64,000 nucleotides of DNA, taken from NCBI GenBank assembly GCA_004153385.1, contig SDAL01000001.1:930001-994000 (forward strand). The letters are read 5' to 3'. Shown in pieces: positions 27,920 to 39,176 of this stretch. The DNA comes from Paracoccaceae bacterium. Its GTDB lineage: Bacteria; Pseudomonadota; Alphaproteobacteria; Rhodobacterales; Rhodobacteraceae. Made by a program: the position numbers and the translations under genes. Under the pieces are notes generated by a model that saw nothing but the letters and a program-made list of their open reading frames with translations, ran no database searches and was not told the origin of the DNA. Each line of letters opens with the position of its first letter. The first letter of the stretch is position 1.

Positions 27920-28066
27920 CTGTGAGGTTCTCCTTCTGACCCCTCCGAATAAGCATCCAAGCCCCCTCTGGCAAGCGCCCGAGGCTTGAGGTATGACACC
28001 ACACATCATATCGCCTTGCTACCTATGCCCGGCAAGCTCCACCCACAGACCACCAAAGGATGCGCC

Positions 28067-28687
28067 ATGTCCGATCAGGATCGCCCGCAGATCTACCTTC
28101 TGACGCCGCCAAGCTTCGATCCAGAGGAGTTCACTCCGAAACTTGCGCGGGTGCTGGATGCCCACCAGATCGCCTGCCTGCGCCTGACGCTGGCCACGCA
28201 GGACGAAACCCTGATCGGTCGCGCAGCCGATGCCTGCCGCGAACTGGCCCATGCGCGCGATATCGCAATCGTGATCGACAGCCATATTCCGCTTGTCGAA
28301 CGTCACGGTCTGGACGGGGTGCATCTGCAAGACGGCCCGCGTTCGATCCGCGCCGCGCGCAAGGTTCTGGGCGAGGATGCGATTGTGGGCAGCCATTGCG
28401 GCATCAGCCGCCATGACGGTATGGCCGCAGGCGAGGCTGGCGCCGATTACGTCTGTTTCGGTCCGATCGGCGAGACACATCTTGGCACCGGTGCACAGGC
28501 CGAACATGAGATGTTCACATGGTGGTCAGAGGTGATCGAGGTTCCGGTTGTGGCCGAGGGGGCCCTGACCGAAGAGCTGATCGCGAAATTTGCCCCCGTC
28601 ACCGACTGGTTTGCCGTTGGCGAAGAAATCTGGCGCAGCGAAACGCCCGAGAAACGCCTGGGCGAACTGATCGCGGCGATCGGCTGA
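28067..28687 (+). CDS. thiamine-phosphate synthase family protein (ThiE-like)
   Basis: 206-residue TIM barrel with ThiE/TenI pattern: IYLLTPP at the start, IVIDSHIPLVERHGLDGVHLQ (residues about 65-85), GSHCGISRHD and ADYVCFGPIGET (about 123-134). ThiE couples HMP-pyrophosphate to thiazole-phosphate. The usual phosphate loop after FGPI (PTxTK) is replaced by ETHLGTG, so canonical activity is doubtful. It has an AAAGGA ribosome site, no other thi gene is nearby, and I see no TPP riboswitch in front. Together with the downstream P-loop kinase it may form a two-gene operon. Confidence 0.75.
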   Translation: MSDQDRPQIYLLTPPSFDPEEFTPKLARVLDAHQIACLRLTLATQDETLIGRAADACRELAHARDIAIVIDSHIPLVERHGLDGVHLQDGPRSIRAARKVLGEDAIVGSHCGISRHDGMAAGEAGADYVCFGPIGETHLGTGAQAEHEMFTWWSEVIEVPVVAEGALTEELIAKFAPVTDWFAVGEEIWRSETPEKRLGELIAAIG

Positions 28688-28699
28688 GGCCCCCCGGAA

Positions 28700-29401
28700 A
28701 TGGATCCAAGCGACATCCACAACCGCCGCACCATCGACCCCGACGGGCCGATGGGCGATCACGGGGCTTTCATGGCATCAGAGCTGCGGGTAGACCGCGA
28801 GGACCTGCCCGCCCATCTGCGTGCGCTTGACGGTGCACGCCTGCTGGTTGCGATTGTGGGGGCGCCGGGGTCGGGAAAATCGCATCTGACCCGCGATCTG
28901 GCCACAGCCCTGAATGCCCACACGCCCGGATCTGCCGCCATCGTCGAGATGGACGGGTTCCATCGCGACAATGACTGGCTTGATGCGCATGATCTGCGCG
29001 CCCGAAAAGGCGCGCCGGAGACATTCGACACCGAGGGCCTTTACGATATCGTCTCGCGGCTGCGTACCGGCACCCAAGATGTCTGCGCACCGGTGTTCGA
29101 GCGTGACCATGACCGCGTGAACCCTGAGGGCCACACCGTCCCTAAAACCGTGCGCTTTGTTCTGGTCGAGGGGAACTATCTGCTGCTCAACCGGCCCGGC
29201 TGGCGCGATCTGTATCCGATGTTCGATCTGTCGATCCGGATCGCACCGAGCGAGCCTGTACTGCGCGCACGGCTGATCAAGCGCTGGCAGGATCAGGGCC
29301 TGCCCGCCCCCGAGGTGCGCCGCCGTGTCGAGGAAAATGACCTGCCCAACGGACGTGTGGCACTAAGCGAAGGCCGCGCGGCCGATCTGCGCGTCTTGTG
29401 A
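28700..29401 (+). CDS. P-loop nucleoside/nucleotide kinase-like protein
   Basis: 233 residues of the uridine-kinase/PanK-like P-loop family, related to E. coli YggC. Walker A GAPGSGKS is at about 54-61, EMDGFHRDND (about 83-92) fits the substrate/Mg site, VLVEGNYLLL is the Walker B-like strand and a lid with basic residues follows (RLIKRW). The phosphate acceptor is unknown; fructose, uridine or pantothenate-like compounds have been suggested for relatives. The start might instead be ATG 28772. It is 12 bases after the ThiE-like gene. Confidence 0.78.
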   Translation: MDPSDIHNRRTIDPDGPMGDHGAFMASELRVDREDLPAHLRALDGARLLVAIVGAPGSGKSHLTRDLATALNAHTPGSAAIVEMDGFHRDNDWLDAHDLRARKGAPETFDTEGLYDIVSRLRTGTQDVCAPVFERDHDRVNPEGHTVPKTVRFVLVEGNYLLLNRPGWRDLYPMFDLSIRIAPSEPVLRARLIKRWQDQGLPAPEVRRRVEENDLPNGRVALSEGRAADLRVL

Positions 29402-29406
29402 TTTTG

Positions 29407-29435
29407 AAACGCGCGCCGGTCAGGGCGCGCGTTTT
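29407..29435 (+). terminator. rho-independent terminator after the kinase gene
   Basis: AAACGCGCGCC and GGCGCGCGTTT around a GGTCAG-type loop, ending in TTTT. Confidence 0.85.
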
Positions 29436-29472
29436 GCAATCCAAGGACCGGCAGCTCGAAACAGGGCCCCGT

Positions 29473-29580
29473 TCAATCATCCCACCATAAAATCGCTTGC
29501 AGGTGAGCGTGCAGCGGGTCAAGTGACAGCCCGTTTGGGCGAAAGGCACCCTGCCCGCCACATGGTGCGTGACGGGACAT
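29473..29580 (-). CDS. possible 35-residue peptide downstream of tgt
   Basis: Short open frame 37 bases after the tgt stop, on the same strand, starting at ATG 29580 and ending in WWDD. It contains two cysteine/histidine-bearing stretches (SRHAPCGG, LHAHLQA). No family is known to me and the ribosome site is weak. Recorded because it could be co-expressed with tgt; it may equally be chance. Confidence 0.22.
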   Translation of the reverse strand: MSRHAPCGGQGAFRPNGLSLDPLHAHLQAILWWDD

Positions 29581-29617
29581 CAGACGTTTTTCGCCTGCAC
29601 CGGGTCCGCCCGGGATC

Positions 29618-31341
<1,724 letters not shown>

Positions 31342-31346
31342 CGAGT

Positions 31347-32810
31347 TTATCCCTCGAACTTGTCGGCGATCAAACGGTTGAGGGTCATTACGCCCCAACC
31401 TGTCGGCCCTTTGGGCGCCAGATCGGTGGCCGATGGCGGCAAGGCGACACCCGCGATATCGATATGGCACCATGGCAGATCATCGGCCACAAAACGTTTG
31501 AGGAACGCCGCCGCCGTAATGGCCCCCGCCGCGCGACCACCGGTGTTCTTGATATCGGCCAGACGCGATTTGATCAGCCCGTCGTAGGCCGGCTGGAGCG
31601 GCATATGCCATGCGCCCTCGTTCTCGCTGCGCGCCGCCTGCACCACTTGGGCGGCAAAGGCGTCATCATTGGCGAACACACCTGCGTTTTCATGCCCCAA
31701 GCCCACGATCACGGCCCCGGTCAACGTCGCCAGATCGATCATCGCGCACGGTTTGAAACGGTCTTGCGCATACCACAGCACATCCGCCAGAACGAGCCGC
31801 CCTTCGGCATCGGTGTTGATCACCTCGATTGTCAGCCCTTTGGCCGAGGTGACGATATCACCCGGACGCTGCGCCCGGCCGTCGGGCATGTTCTCGACAA
31901 TGCCCACCAGCCCCACAACATTGGCGCGCGCCTTGCGCAGTGCCAATGTGCGCATCACGCCCGCGACCGTGCCGGCCCCGCCCATATCCATCGTCATGTC
32001 TTCCATGCCGGCACCGGGTTTGAGCGAGATACCACCGGTATCGAACACCACGCCTTTGCCCACCAGCGCAAGCGGAGCCTCATCGCCACCGCCCATCCAT
32101 TTCATGACCACCACCTTGGAGGGGCTTTCAGATCCCTGCCCCACGGCCAAAAGCGCGCGCATGCCGAGCGCCTCCAGATCGGCCTCTTCCAGAATCTCGA
32201 CCTCCAGCCCCAGTTCCTGCATCCCCGCCAGACGCGCGGCGAAATCACAGGTGGTCAGGATATTGGCAGGTTCGTTGACCAGATCGCGGGTGAAAAACAC
32301 CCCTTCGGCCAGCGCCGCGAGCGGGGCTGCGGCCTGTGCGGTACGCTCGGGGGTGTCCACCATCATGGAGACAGACCCGAAGGCGGGCTTGGTCTCGCTG
32401 TGATAATCGAAGCGATAGGCCCTGAGCGCCAACCCGAACGCGATATCGCTGGCGCGCGGGTGGGATGCGGCCACCACTTGCGCGCCTTTGTCGTCCAACA
32501 CCGCGGCCACAGCGGCACCGGCTTTGCGGGCCTCTTGGGTCGTGGCTGCCTCCGGCAGCGCCAGAACCATCACCGCACGTGCCGCGACCCCTGCAGGCCA
32601 GTTCAGGGTGATCCCCGCACCATGCGCCAATTTGCCAAATGCATCAGACCCATGCGCCCGCGATACCGCGCCATGGGTCAGGGCGTCAATCTGCCGGGCG
32701 GCCTCTCCCAAAGGCGTGCCATGCGCGGCCAAAACCACCAACAGCCCGTCATAGGCGGCAAAATCCGAATGATCGGTCTGGGTGAACGTGATGGGCACGG
32801 GCTGGGTCAT
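31347..32810 (-). CDS. pepA: leucyl aminopeptidase (M17)
   Basis: 487-residue cytosolic aminopeptidase with an N-terminal divergent domain and a C-terminal catalytic domain. Conserved stretches are VGKGVVFDTGGISLKP (catalytic lysine and metal ligands, about 248-263), MDMGGAG and the family signature NTDAEGRL near 330-337. It removes N-terminal residues from peptides using two divalent metals in a hexamer. Its ATG overlaps the stop of a small upstream frame, and holC follows closely. Confidence 0.95.
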   Translation of the reverse strand: MTQPVPITFTQTDHSDFAAYDGLLVVLAAHGTPLGEAARQIDALTHGAVSRAHGSDAFGKLAHGAGITLNWPAGVAARAVMVLALPEAATTQEARKAGAAVAAVLDDKGAQVVAASHPRASDIAFGLALRAYRFDYHSETKPAFGSVSMMVDTPERTAQAAAPLAALAEGVFFTRDLVNEPANILTTCDFAARLAGMQELGLEVEILEEADLEALGMRALLAVGQGSESPSKVVVMKWMGGGDEAPLALVGKGVVFDTGGISLKPGAGMEDMTMDMGGAGTVAGVMRTLALRKARANVVGLVGIVENMPDGRAQRPGDIVTSAKGLTIEVINTDAEGRLVLADVLWYAQDRFKPCAMIDLATLTGAVIVGLGHENAGVFANDDAFAAQVVQAARSENEGAWHMPLQPAYDGLIKSRLADIKNTGGRAAGAITAAAFLKRFVADDLPWCHIDIAGVALPPSATDLAPKGPTGWGVMTLNRLIADKFEG

Positions 32811-33091
32811 GGGGCCTCCGGGGGCGGATATCGGTTGGGTTCAGGCAGGCACGGCTGCGCGGGAAGATCGCATCGCATATGCCAGCTTTTGCGCGGACCG
32901 TAGCGGTCCTGCCCGGAAATGAAAAGCGCCTGCACGGACGGGATGATCCAGCGGCGTGGGCCGCCCGATGCATACCCCACCCAGAAGTGACGCAGCGTAA
33001 TCGTGCCGACCGGCTGCAGGCGTTCGGCGTCCTTCGGGGTACCCGCCGCATAGTTAGGCTTCCCCCCCGCGCGCTGACAGGTTAGAGACAA
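32807..33091 (-). CDS. hypothetical protein overlapping the pepA start
   Basis: About 94 residues (TTG 33091 assumed; start uncertain) whose stop codon overlaps the pepA ATG as ATGA. Its codons have consistent G/C third positions, and the part with WVGYASGGPRRWIIPSVQAL, then RYGPRKSWHMRCDLPA, looks like a folded domain with three cysteines in total. I do not recognise a family. The overlap with pepA argues for translational coupling. The opposite strand here carries only the lptF promoter region. Confidence 0.42.
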   Translation of the reverse strand: MSLTCQRAGGKPNYAAGTPKDAERLQPVGTITLRHFWVGYASGGPRRWIIPSVQALFISGQDRYGPRKSWHMRCDLPAQPCLPEPNRYPPPEAP

Positions 33092-33170
33092 AAGAACACC
33101 GCGCGCAGGGCCCCTGACCGGCCCAGCAACCGCGCCACAGCACTGACACAAAAACGAGAGCAGGAGCAAC

Positions 33171-34301
33171 GTGACCCGTCTGGACAGATATCTTTTGTCC
33201 CAGTTCATGGCGATTTTCGGTTTCTTCGCTTTGGTTCTGGTGTCGATCTACTGGGTCAATCAGGCGGTTCGCTTGTTTGACCAGCTTATTTCCGATGGCC
33301 AGACCGCGCTTGTGGTGCTGGAATTCACGGCCCTCACCTTGCCCTATGTCATTCGGGTTGTGCTGCCGATTGCGGCGTTCGCGGCCACTGTCTATGCGAT
33401 CAATCGCCTGTCGAGCGAATCCGAGCTGGTGGCGATGCAGGCGGCCGGCACCTCGCCATGGCGGCTGGCCCGACCGGTCGTGATGTTCGGCGTGATTGTG
33501 GCACTGCTGATGCTGGTGCTGACCAATTTTCTGGTGCCAAAAGCGCGCGAACGTTTGGCCATCCGGCAAGAACAGGTGGCCGAAAACATCACCGCCAGCC
33601 TGCTTACGCCCGGGCGGTTCCAACACCCCAGCGATGATATCAGCGTTTATATCCGCCAGATTTCGGATCGTGGCGAGTTTCTGGATTTCTACCTGTGGGA
33701 CAGCCGCAACCCTGAAAACCGCATGAGCTATCTGGCAAAGAAAGCCGTCATCATCCGCTCGGATACGGGTCCCAAGCTGATCATGTTCGACGGCTCGGTC
33801 CAGTCGCTACGCACGCAAGACGGCCGCCTTTCGCTGACCAAATTCTCAAACCTTACCTATGATCTGGGCAATCTGACGAAAAACGTAAGTTCGCTTACGC
33901 GGTCTTTGGACAGCATTCCCACGCCTGAGCTGCTTGGTGATCCGCAATCAATTATGGCGGAGACGGAAACCACCCAAGGGGCGATCTGGCTTGAGGTATT
34001 GGGCCGGCAGACACAGCCGCTTTTGGCGCCTGTGGCCGCGTTGATCGGGTTTGCCGCGCTGATGGTGGGCAGTTTCTCGCGCTTCGGGGTCTGGCGACAG
34101 ATCGCCCTGTCGGTGGTGTTGCTGGTGTTCATTCAGGTCCTGAGCAACGTGACCGAGGGGATCGCGGCCAGCAACGGTGCCAGATGGCCGGTGCTGTTTG
34201 CACCATCGGGGATCGGCACGGTGATCGCGATTGTGCTGATATGGTGGTCGACACGGCCGCGCAGGGTGCGCAAGCTCAAACCTGCGGGAGGTCTCACATG
34301 A
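33171..34301 (+). CDS. lptF: LPS export permease LptF
   Basis: 376-residue YjgP/YjgQ-family permease of the LptB2FG complex, which extracts lipopolysaccharide from the inner membrane. Transmembrane segments lie near 8-35, 55-78, 98-120 and three more after residue 280, with a periplasmic beta-jellyroll domain between (about 130-270). It overlaps lptG by four bases and opens the operon lptF-lptG-lptD-surA-pdxA-rsmA. The operon promoter should be in 33092-33170. Confidence 0.93.
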   Translation: MTRLDRYLLSQFMAIFGFFALVLVSIYWVNQAVRLFDQLISDGQTALVVLEFTALTLPYVIRVVLPIAAFAATVYAINRLSSESELVAMQAAGTSPWRLARPVVMFGVIVALLMLVLTNFLVPKARERLAIRQEQVAENITASLLTPGRFQHPSDDISVYIRQISDRGEFLDFYLWDSRNPENRMSYLAKKAVIIRSDTGPKLIMFDGSVQSLRTQDGRLSLTKFSNLTYDLGNLTKNVSSLTRSLDSIPTPELLGDPQSIMAETETTQGAIWLEVLGRQTQPLLAPVAALIGFAALMVGSFSRFGVWRQIALSVVLLVFIQVLSNVTEGIAASNGARWPVLFAPSGIGTVIAIVLIWWSTRPRRVRKLKPAGGLT

Positions 34302-35422
34302 CCCTGTCGTTCTATGTAGCCCGTCGTTTTCTACGGTCGTTTCTTGTGGTTTTTGCCACGTTTTGGGGCATCTTGTTTCTGATCGGGCTGGTCGACGAGG
34401 TCCATCGCGTCAGCAAGTCCGAAGGGCCGTTCACTGAGGCCCTGATCCTTTCGGCACTGAATGTGCCAGCAACCCTTTATACGATCTTGCCGCTTGTCAT
34501 GCTGCTGTCGGCTGTGGTCCTGTTTTTGGGCCTCGCGCGCAGCTCGGAGCTGGTGGTGATGCGCGCGTCAGGCCGGTCCGCACTGCGGATCATTCTGGCG
34601 CCGATGGTCGTGGCAGCCCTTTTGGGGGGGCTTGCGGTCACGGTGGGAAATCCGCTCGTATCCGCCACCGCCAACCGCTACGAGGAAAAGCGCAGTGATA
34701 TGCGTGATGCACGCCGCGATACCGTCTCGATCGGGCGCAACGGTGTGTGGATGCGTCAAAGCGCGACCTATACCAACAGCCAAGGCGAGACGCGCAATGG
34801 TCAGGCCGTGATCCATGCCGCGCGGGGCAATCGCGATGCGACAGAGCTGTATGAGGTGAGCTTTCTGGTGCTCAGCCCGTCCGGCAGCCCTGTGCGCCGG
34901 ATTGACGCCGACCGTGCTATTTTGCAACCCGGCCAGTGGCAGCTTTTCGCCGCCAAGGACTGGCCGCTTGGCCAATCGACCAACCCCGAACGCGACGCCA
35001 GCCTTGCGTCCATGCTGACCGTGCCATCCAACCTGACCGCGCGGGCCATCCGCGACAGCTTCGGCGAGCCCTCGTCGGTTCCCGTGTGGAACCTGCCCGA
35101 ATTCATCAACGCCATGGAAGAGGCCGGCTTTTCGGCAACCCGTCACAGGGTCTGGCTGAACATGGAGATCGCGCTACCGGCACTGATGGTGGCGATGGTG
35201 ATGCTCGCGGCTGCGTTCACAATGCGACACACGCGTTTTGGTGGCACGGGAATACGGGTTTTGCTGGCCCTCGGGGCGGGATTGGCTGTATTCTTCTTGC
35301 GAAACATCACGCAGGTTCTGGGTGATAACGGGCAGGTTCCTGTCATGCTGGCGGCATGGGCCCCCCCCTTGATCGCGCTTTCTCTGGCTCTTGCCTTACT
35401 TTTACACTTGGAGGATGGCTGA
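34298..35422 (+). CDS. lptG: LPS export permease LptG
   Basis: 374-residue partner of LptF with the same layout: N-terminal helices (about 14-36, 60-85, 98-118), a periplasmic jellyroll domain and three C-terminal helices from about 290. The start ATG overlaps the lptF stop (ATGA), and an upstream in-frame reading within lptF is rejected. Together with LptB it powers the trans-envelope bridge ending at LptD, encoded three bases downstream. Confidence 0.93.
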   Translation: MTLSFYVARRFLRSFLVVFATFWGILFLIGLVDEVHRVSKSEGPFTEALILSALNVPATLYTILPLVMLLSAVVLFLGLARSSELVVMRASGRSALRIILAPMVVAALLGGLAVTVGNPLVSATANRYEEKRSDMRDARRDTVSIGRNGVWMRQSATYTNSQGETRNGQAVIHAARGNRDATELYEVSFLVLSPSGSPVRRIDADRAILQPGQWQLFAAKDWPLGQSTNPERDASLASMLTVPSNLTARAIRDSFGEPSSVPVWNLPEFINAMEEAGFSATRHRVWLNMEIALPALMVAMVMLAAAFTMRHTRFGGTGIRVLLALGAGLAVFFLRNITQVLGDNGQVPVMLAAWAPPLIALSLALALLLHLEDG

Positions 35423-35425
35423 GCC

Positions 35426-37726
35426 ATGGACCTGCCCCCCACCCTTCGAACCGTTCGCGCACGCTCCGGCCGCATTGCCGCAGCACTTGTGCTGGGCACA
35501 GGTATCGTCGCGCCTGCGGCCTATCATTGCGTACATGCGCAGACGCTTGGCTATTCGACCGAAAGCTCCCTGCAAGCGCCCGATCCGGCGCGCGCCCGCA
35601 ATATGCAGGTGCCAGCCACCACATTGGGCGAAAGCGCCGCGCAGATGCCTGCCAGCCTCGTGGCCGACAAGATCATCCTGACCGGCACGGACCAGTTGAT
35701 CGCCCAAGGCAATGTGGAGAGCTACTACGAAGGCAACCGCGTGACCGCAAATCGCATCATCTATGATCGCACCGCCGATACGATCACGCTCGAGGGCCCT
35801 GTGCGCCTGACCGAGCCAAATCAGCAAGGCGCGATCATTCTGGCCGATCAGGCGGAACTGTCGCGCGATTTGCAAAACGGGATCTTGCGCGGCGCACGGA
35901 TGGTGATGGCACGAGAGTTGCAGCTCGCCGCCAACGAGATCAGGCGTGAAGACGGCGATGTCACCACCATGAGCGAAGTCGTGGCCTCGTCATGCCGGAT
36001 TTGTGCCACCGGCGAGACGCCGCTTTGGGAGATCCGCGCGCGCAAGATCACCCATAATGCAACCGACCGGCAATTATTGTTCGAGAACGCCCAGTTTCGC
36101 GCAGCCGGAGTGCCTGTTTTATGGATACCCAAATTCCGCATGCCCGACCCGACCGTGGACCGGATGACAGGCTTCCTGCGCCCGTCGTTGCGCACGACAT
36201 CAAGCTTGGGCACAGGGGTGAAACTGCCGTATTTCATCGCGATCGACCCTTCGCAGGATCTGTTGCTAGAGCCCTATCTCTCCAGCAACTGGACCACGAC
36301 GCTGGGCATGCGATACCGCCGCGCGTTCAATGACGGGACCTTGGAAATTGCCGGTGCCTTCAGTCGTGACAACATCATGGAACATGACAACCGTGGCTAT
36401 CTGTTTGTCGATGGCAGCTACGATCTGCCCAATGATTTCACGCTGGGCCTGCAAATCCGCGCCGTTTCCGATGATGCGTATCTGCTGAATTACGATATCA
36501 GCGATGATGACCGGCTGTGGTCCGGCCTGACGCTGGAACGCGTGCGCCCCGACGAGCTGATCTGGAGCCGTGTGGGCAACACCCACACCCTGCGCGAGGA
36601 CGAAAGCAACAGCACGCAGCCGATGCTGGCCGGCAATCTGGAGTGGATCAAGATCTACCACCCCGCCCGGCTGGGTGGCGAGTTGAGCGTGGACTGGAAC
36701 CTGATGAGCCTCAGACGATCATCCGACAGGTTGAGCGATAGCTCCGATTTGGGCGGCGCACCCGACGGGCGCGACATGACGCGCGGCTCGGTCACGGCAG
36801 ACTGGCGGCGCAACTGGCTGCTGCGGGGCGGCGTTCTGGCATCAGCGCAAGCGCAGCTGTCTGCCGATGTTTTCCATATCAGTCAGGATCCCGAGTTCGA
36901 TCAAACCATCGCCCGCGCTTTGCCGCAGCTGGGCGCAGAAATCCGTTGGCCATGGACGCGCGCCACGGGCCGTGCGGCGCATGTGATCGAACCGATCGCC
37001 CAGATCATCTGGGCGCCCAACCACCTTAGAAATGCCCCTAACGAGGACAGCACCCTGCTGGAGTTCGACGAAGGCAATCTTTTCTCCTTCTCGCGCTATC
37101 CCGGATATGACGCGCGCGAACGCGGTCTGCGGGCCAATCTGGGCGTAAACTGGACGCGGTATGACGCCACAGGATGGTCGCTGGGGCTGACCGCCGGTCG
37201 TGTGATCTATGCCGAGGATCTTGAGCAGTTCCCCGAGGGCTCGGGCATGTCGGGCACCCATTCGGACTGGTTGCTCGCCACACATATCAGCACCGATAGC
37301 GGGCTGACCCTATCCAACCGTGCGCAGATTGATGATGATCTGGGGATTTCCCGTGACGAGTTGCGTCTTGCCTTTGCCGGCGAGAAACACCAGCTTGCGG
37401 CAAGTTACATCTGGATGGATGATGCCATACTCAGCGGCACCAGCGACGATATATCAGAGCTTCAGCTTGCCAGCGCGTGGAACTGGGGCAACGGCTGGTC
37501 CAGCACATTCGATGCCCGCTACGATCTGGTCGAGGATCGCGCCGCGCGCGCGGCGATGGGGCTTGAGTGGGTAAATGATTGCGTGAGCGTGGACCTTTCC
37601 CTCTCGCGCCGGTTCACGTCCTCCAGTAGTGTAGACCCCGAAACAAGCTTCGGCCTGTCGGTTTCGCTTGCAGGCTTTGGCGGGTCAAATGATGGCACAG
37701 CCGCACAGCGGGTTTGTGTGAGATAA
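35426..37726 (+). CDS. lptD: LPS assembly outer-membrane protein LptD
   Basis: 766 residues. A signal peptide ends near residue 38 (CVHAQ), a periplasmic OstA/LptA-like N-domain (about 55-180, with ADKIILTGTDQLIAQGNVE split over two strands) follows, then a large beta-barrel domain. Length matches E. coli LptD (784). Cysteines near 191 and 194 (SSCRICATG) and one near the end could form the disulfides that mature LptD. It inserts LPS in the outer leaflet, with LptE encoded elsewhere. Confidence 0.94.
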   Translation: MDLPPTLRTVRARSGRIAAALVLGTGIVAPAAYHCVHAQTLGYSTESSLQAPDPARARNMQVPATTLGESAAQMPASLVADKIILTGTDQLIAQGNVESYYEGNRVTANRIIYDRTADTITLEGPVRLTEPNQQGAIILADQAELSRDLQNGILRGARMVMARELQLAANEIRREDGDVTTMSEVVASSCRICATGETPLWEIRARKITHNATDRQLLFENAQFRAAGVPVLWIPKFRMPDPTVDRMTGFLRPSLRTTSSLGTGVKLPYFIAIDPSQDLLLEPYLSSNWTTTLGMRYRRAFNDGTLEIAGAFSRDNIMEHDNRGYLFVDGSYDLPNDFTLGLQIRAVSDDAYLLNYDISDDDRLWSGLTLERVRPDELIWSRVGNTHTLREDESNSTQPMLAGNLEWIKIYHPARLGGELSVDWNLMSLRRSSDRLSDSSDLGGAPDGRDMTRGSVTADWRRNWLLRGGVLASAQAQLSADVFHISQDPEFDQTIARALPQLGAEIRWPWTRATGRAAHVIEPIAQIIWAPNHLRNAPNEDSTLLEFDEGNLFSFSRYPGYDARERGLRANLGVNWTRYDATGWSLGLTAGRVIYAEDLEQFPEGSGMSGTHSDWLLATHISTDSGLTLSNRAQIDDDLGISRDELRLAFAGEKHQLAASYIWMDDAILSGTSDDISELQLASAWNWGNGWSSTFDARYDLVEDRAARAAMGLEWVNDCVSVDLSLSRRFTSSSSVDPETSFGLSVSLAGFGGSNDGTAAQRVCVR

Positions 37727-37779
37727 GTTAAGATCGCGCAAGCGCGCGTCGGAAATGACAAGGCAAGACAGGTGACTCC

Positions 37780-39078
37780 ATGACGGCAATGACAGCCACG
37801 GCACAAAGACCGATCGCGTCCAAGCTGCGCAGCAAGGCAGGCAGGATCGCGGCCAGCGGGCTGATCGCGATCTCCTTTCTGAATTCGGTGCATGTGGTAC
37901 CTGCATTCGCGCAGGCAAGCAGCCAGTTCGCCCCGCAGATCATCGTAAACGGGATGGGGATCACCGGCTACGAGATCAGCCAGCGCACCCGTATGATGGA
38001 GCTGTTGGGCGGCGCACAGAGCGATCCGCGCCAAGCCGCCACCGACGCCCTGATCAATGAACGCTTGCAGGTGTGGCAGGCCAAGAACATGGGCATGAAA
38101 ATCGACGATGCCGCGATCAAGAAAGGGATGGAGGAGTTTGCCTCGCGCGCCAACCTGACCGCAGACCGGTTCATCCAAGAGCTTGGCGCACAGGGTGTTG
38201 AAGAGCAAACCTTCCGTGATTTTGTGAAAGCGGGCCTGTTGTGGCGCGAGGTGGTACGGGCCAAATTCGGCGGCCGGATCGCGATTTCAGATGTCCAAAT
38301 CGATCGTGCCCTAAGCCCCGCCAGCCAGCGCGGCCAAGGGACGCGGGTTCTGTTGTCGGAAATTATCATCCCCGCACCGCCCGGTCGTGAAGGCGAAGCA
38401 CAGGCTGCCGCACAGCGTGCTGCCTCAACGCGTGGTCAGGGGGCTTTCTCGGCCCTTGCACGTCAGGTTTCTGCCTCGCGCTCGCGCGAGAACGGTGGCC
38501 AGATCGACTGGATGCCACTGGAAAACCTGCCACCGCCATTGCGTAAGGTCGTGCTGGGGCTGGCACCGGGTGAGGCGTCCCAACCCATCGGCTTGCAAAA
38601 CGCAATCGCCGTTTTCATGTTGCGCGCGATCGACGAGAACGGCCCGACCCAAAGCCCCGACCAGACGCTTGATTATGCCGTTCTGACACTGGGCGCGCCC
38701 GGATCGGAGCAAGCGGCCACATTACGCGCAAAAGTGGAGACAGATGCAGACCGCTGTGACGATCTGTATACCGTGGCGCGCGGCTTGCCTGCCGATCGAC
38801 TGACCCGTGAAAGCGCGCCACTGGGCGCTGTGCCCCAAGACGTAGGTATCGCGCTGTCGCATCTGGATGCCGGCGAGACGGATCTGATCCAGCGCGGGCC
38901 CAACACGGCGCTTGTGATGCTGTGCGCGCGCACGATCACCCGCAAGGCAGAGGACGGCACCGTGCAAGAGCCGGACCGCAGCGCTGTGGAAAACTCGCTT
39001 GAAAACCAGCAGATCCAGCTTCAGGCTGACGGCTATCTGGCCGATCTGCGCGACGCGGCTGTGATCGTGCGCCCTTGA
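37780..39078 (+). CDS. surA: SurA-type periplasmic chaperone/peptidyl-prolyl isomerase
   Basis: 432 residues with a long signal region ending in PAFAQASS (about 44-48), an N-terminal SurA chaperone domain (VNGMGITGYEISQRTRMMELL and the KGMEEFASRANLTADRF block) and one parvulin-type isomerase domain (about 185-285, with LLSEIIIPA and GGQIDWMP). E. coli SurA has two parvulin domains; only one is clearly seen here. It helps fold outer-membrane beta-barrels such as LptD. It lies 53 bases after lptD. Confidence 0.88.
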   Translation: MTAMTATAQRPIASKLRSKAGRIAASGLIAISFLNSVHVVPAFAQASSQFAPQIIVNGMGITGYEISQRTRMMELLGGAQSDPRQAATDALINERLQVWQAKNMGMKIDDAAIKKGMEEFASRANLTADRFIQELGAQGVEEQTFRDFVKAGLLWREVVRAKFGGRIAISDVQIDRALSPASQRGQGTRVLLSEIIIPAPPGREGEAQAAAQRAASTRGQGAFSALARQVSASRSRENGGQIDWMPLENLPPPLRKVVLGLAPGEASQPIGLQNAIAVFMLRAIDENGPTQSPDQTLDYAVLTLGAPGSEQAATLRAKVETDADRCDDLYTVARGLPADRLTRESAPLGAVPQDVGIALSHLDAGETDLIQRGPNTALVMLCARTITRKAEDGTVQEPDRSAVENSLENQQIQLQADGYLADLRDAAVIVRP

Positions 39079-39176
39079 ACGCGGCACCATGATCCGTTCC
39101 CATCTGGTCCAGCGTGGCGCCTTAAAACGCTGGCCTCCCACACGCGCTTGCGCTTCGATTATATAGGACTTCGTGA

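Noticed and set aside
27920-28066. Possible TPP riboswitch before the ThiE-like gene
   Set aside because: The gap is short and shared with a divergent gene; no conserved TPP elements seen.
31464-32903. A 479-codon open frame opposite pepA
   Set aside because: Histidine/arginine-rich composition typical of reverse-strand shadows; pepA carries its full signature.
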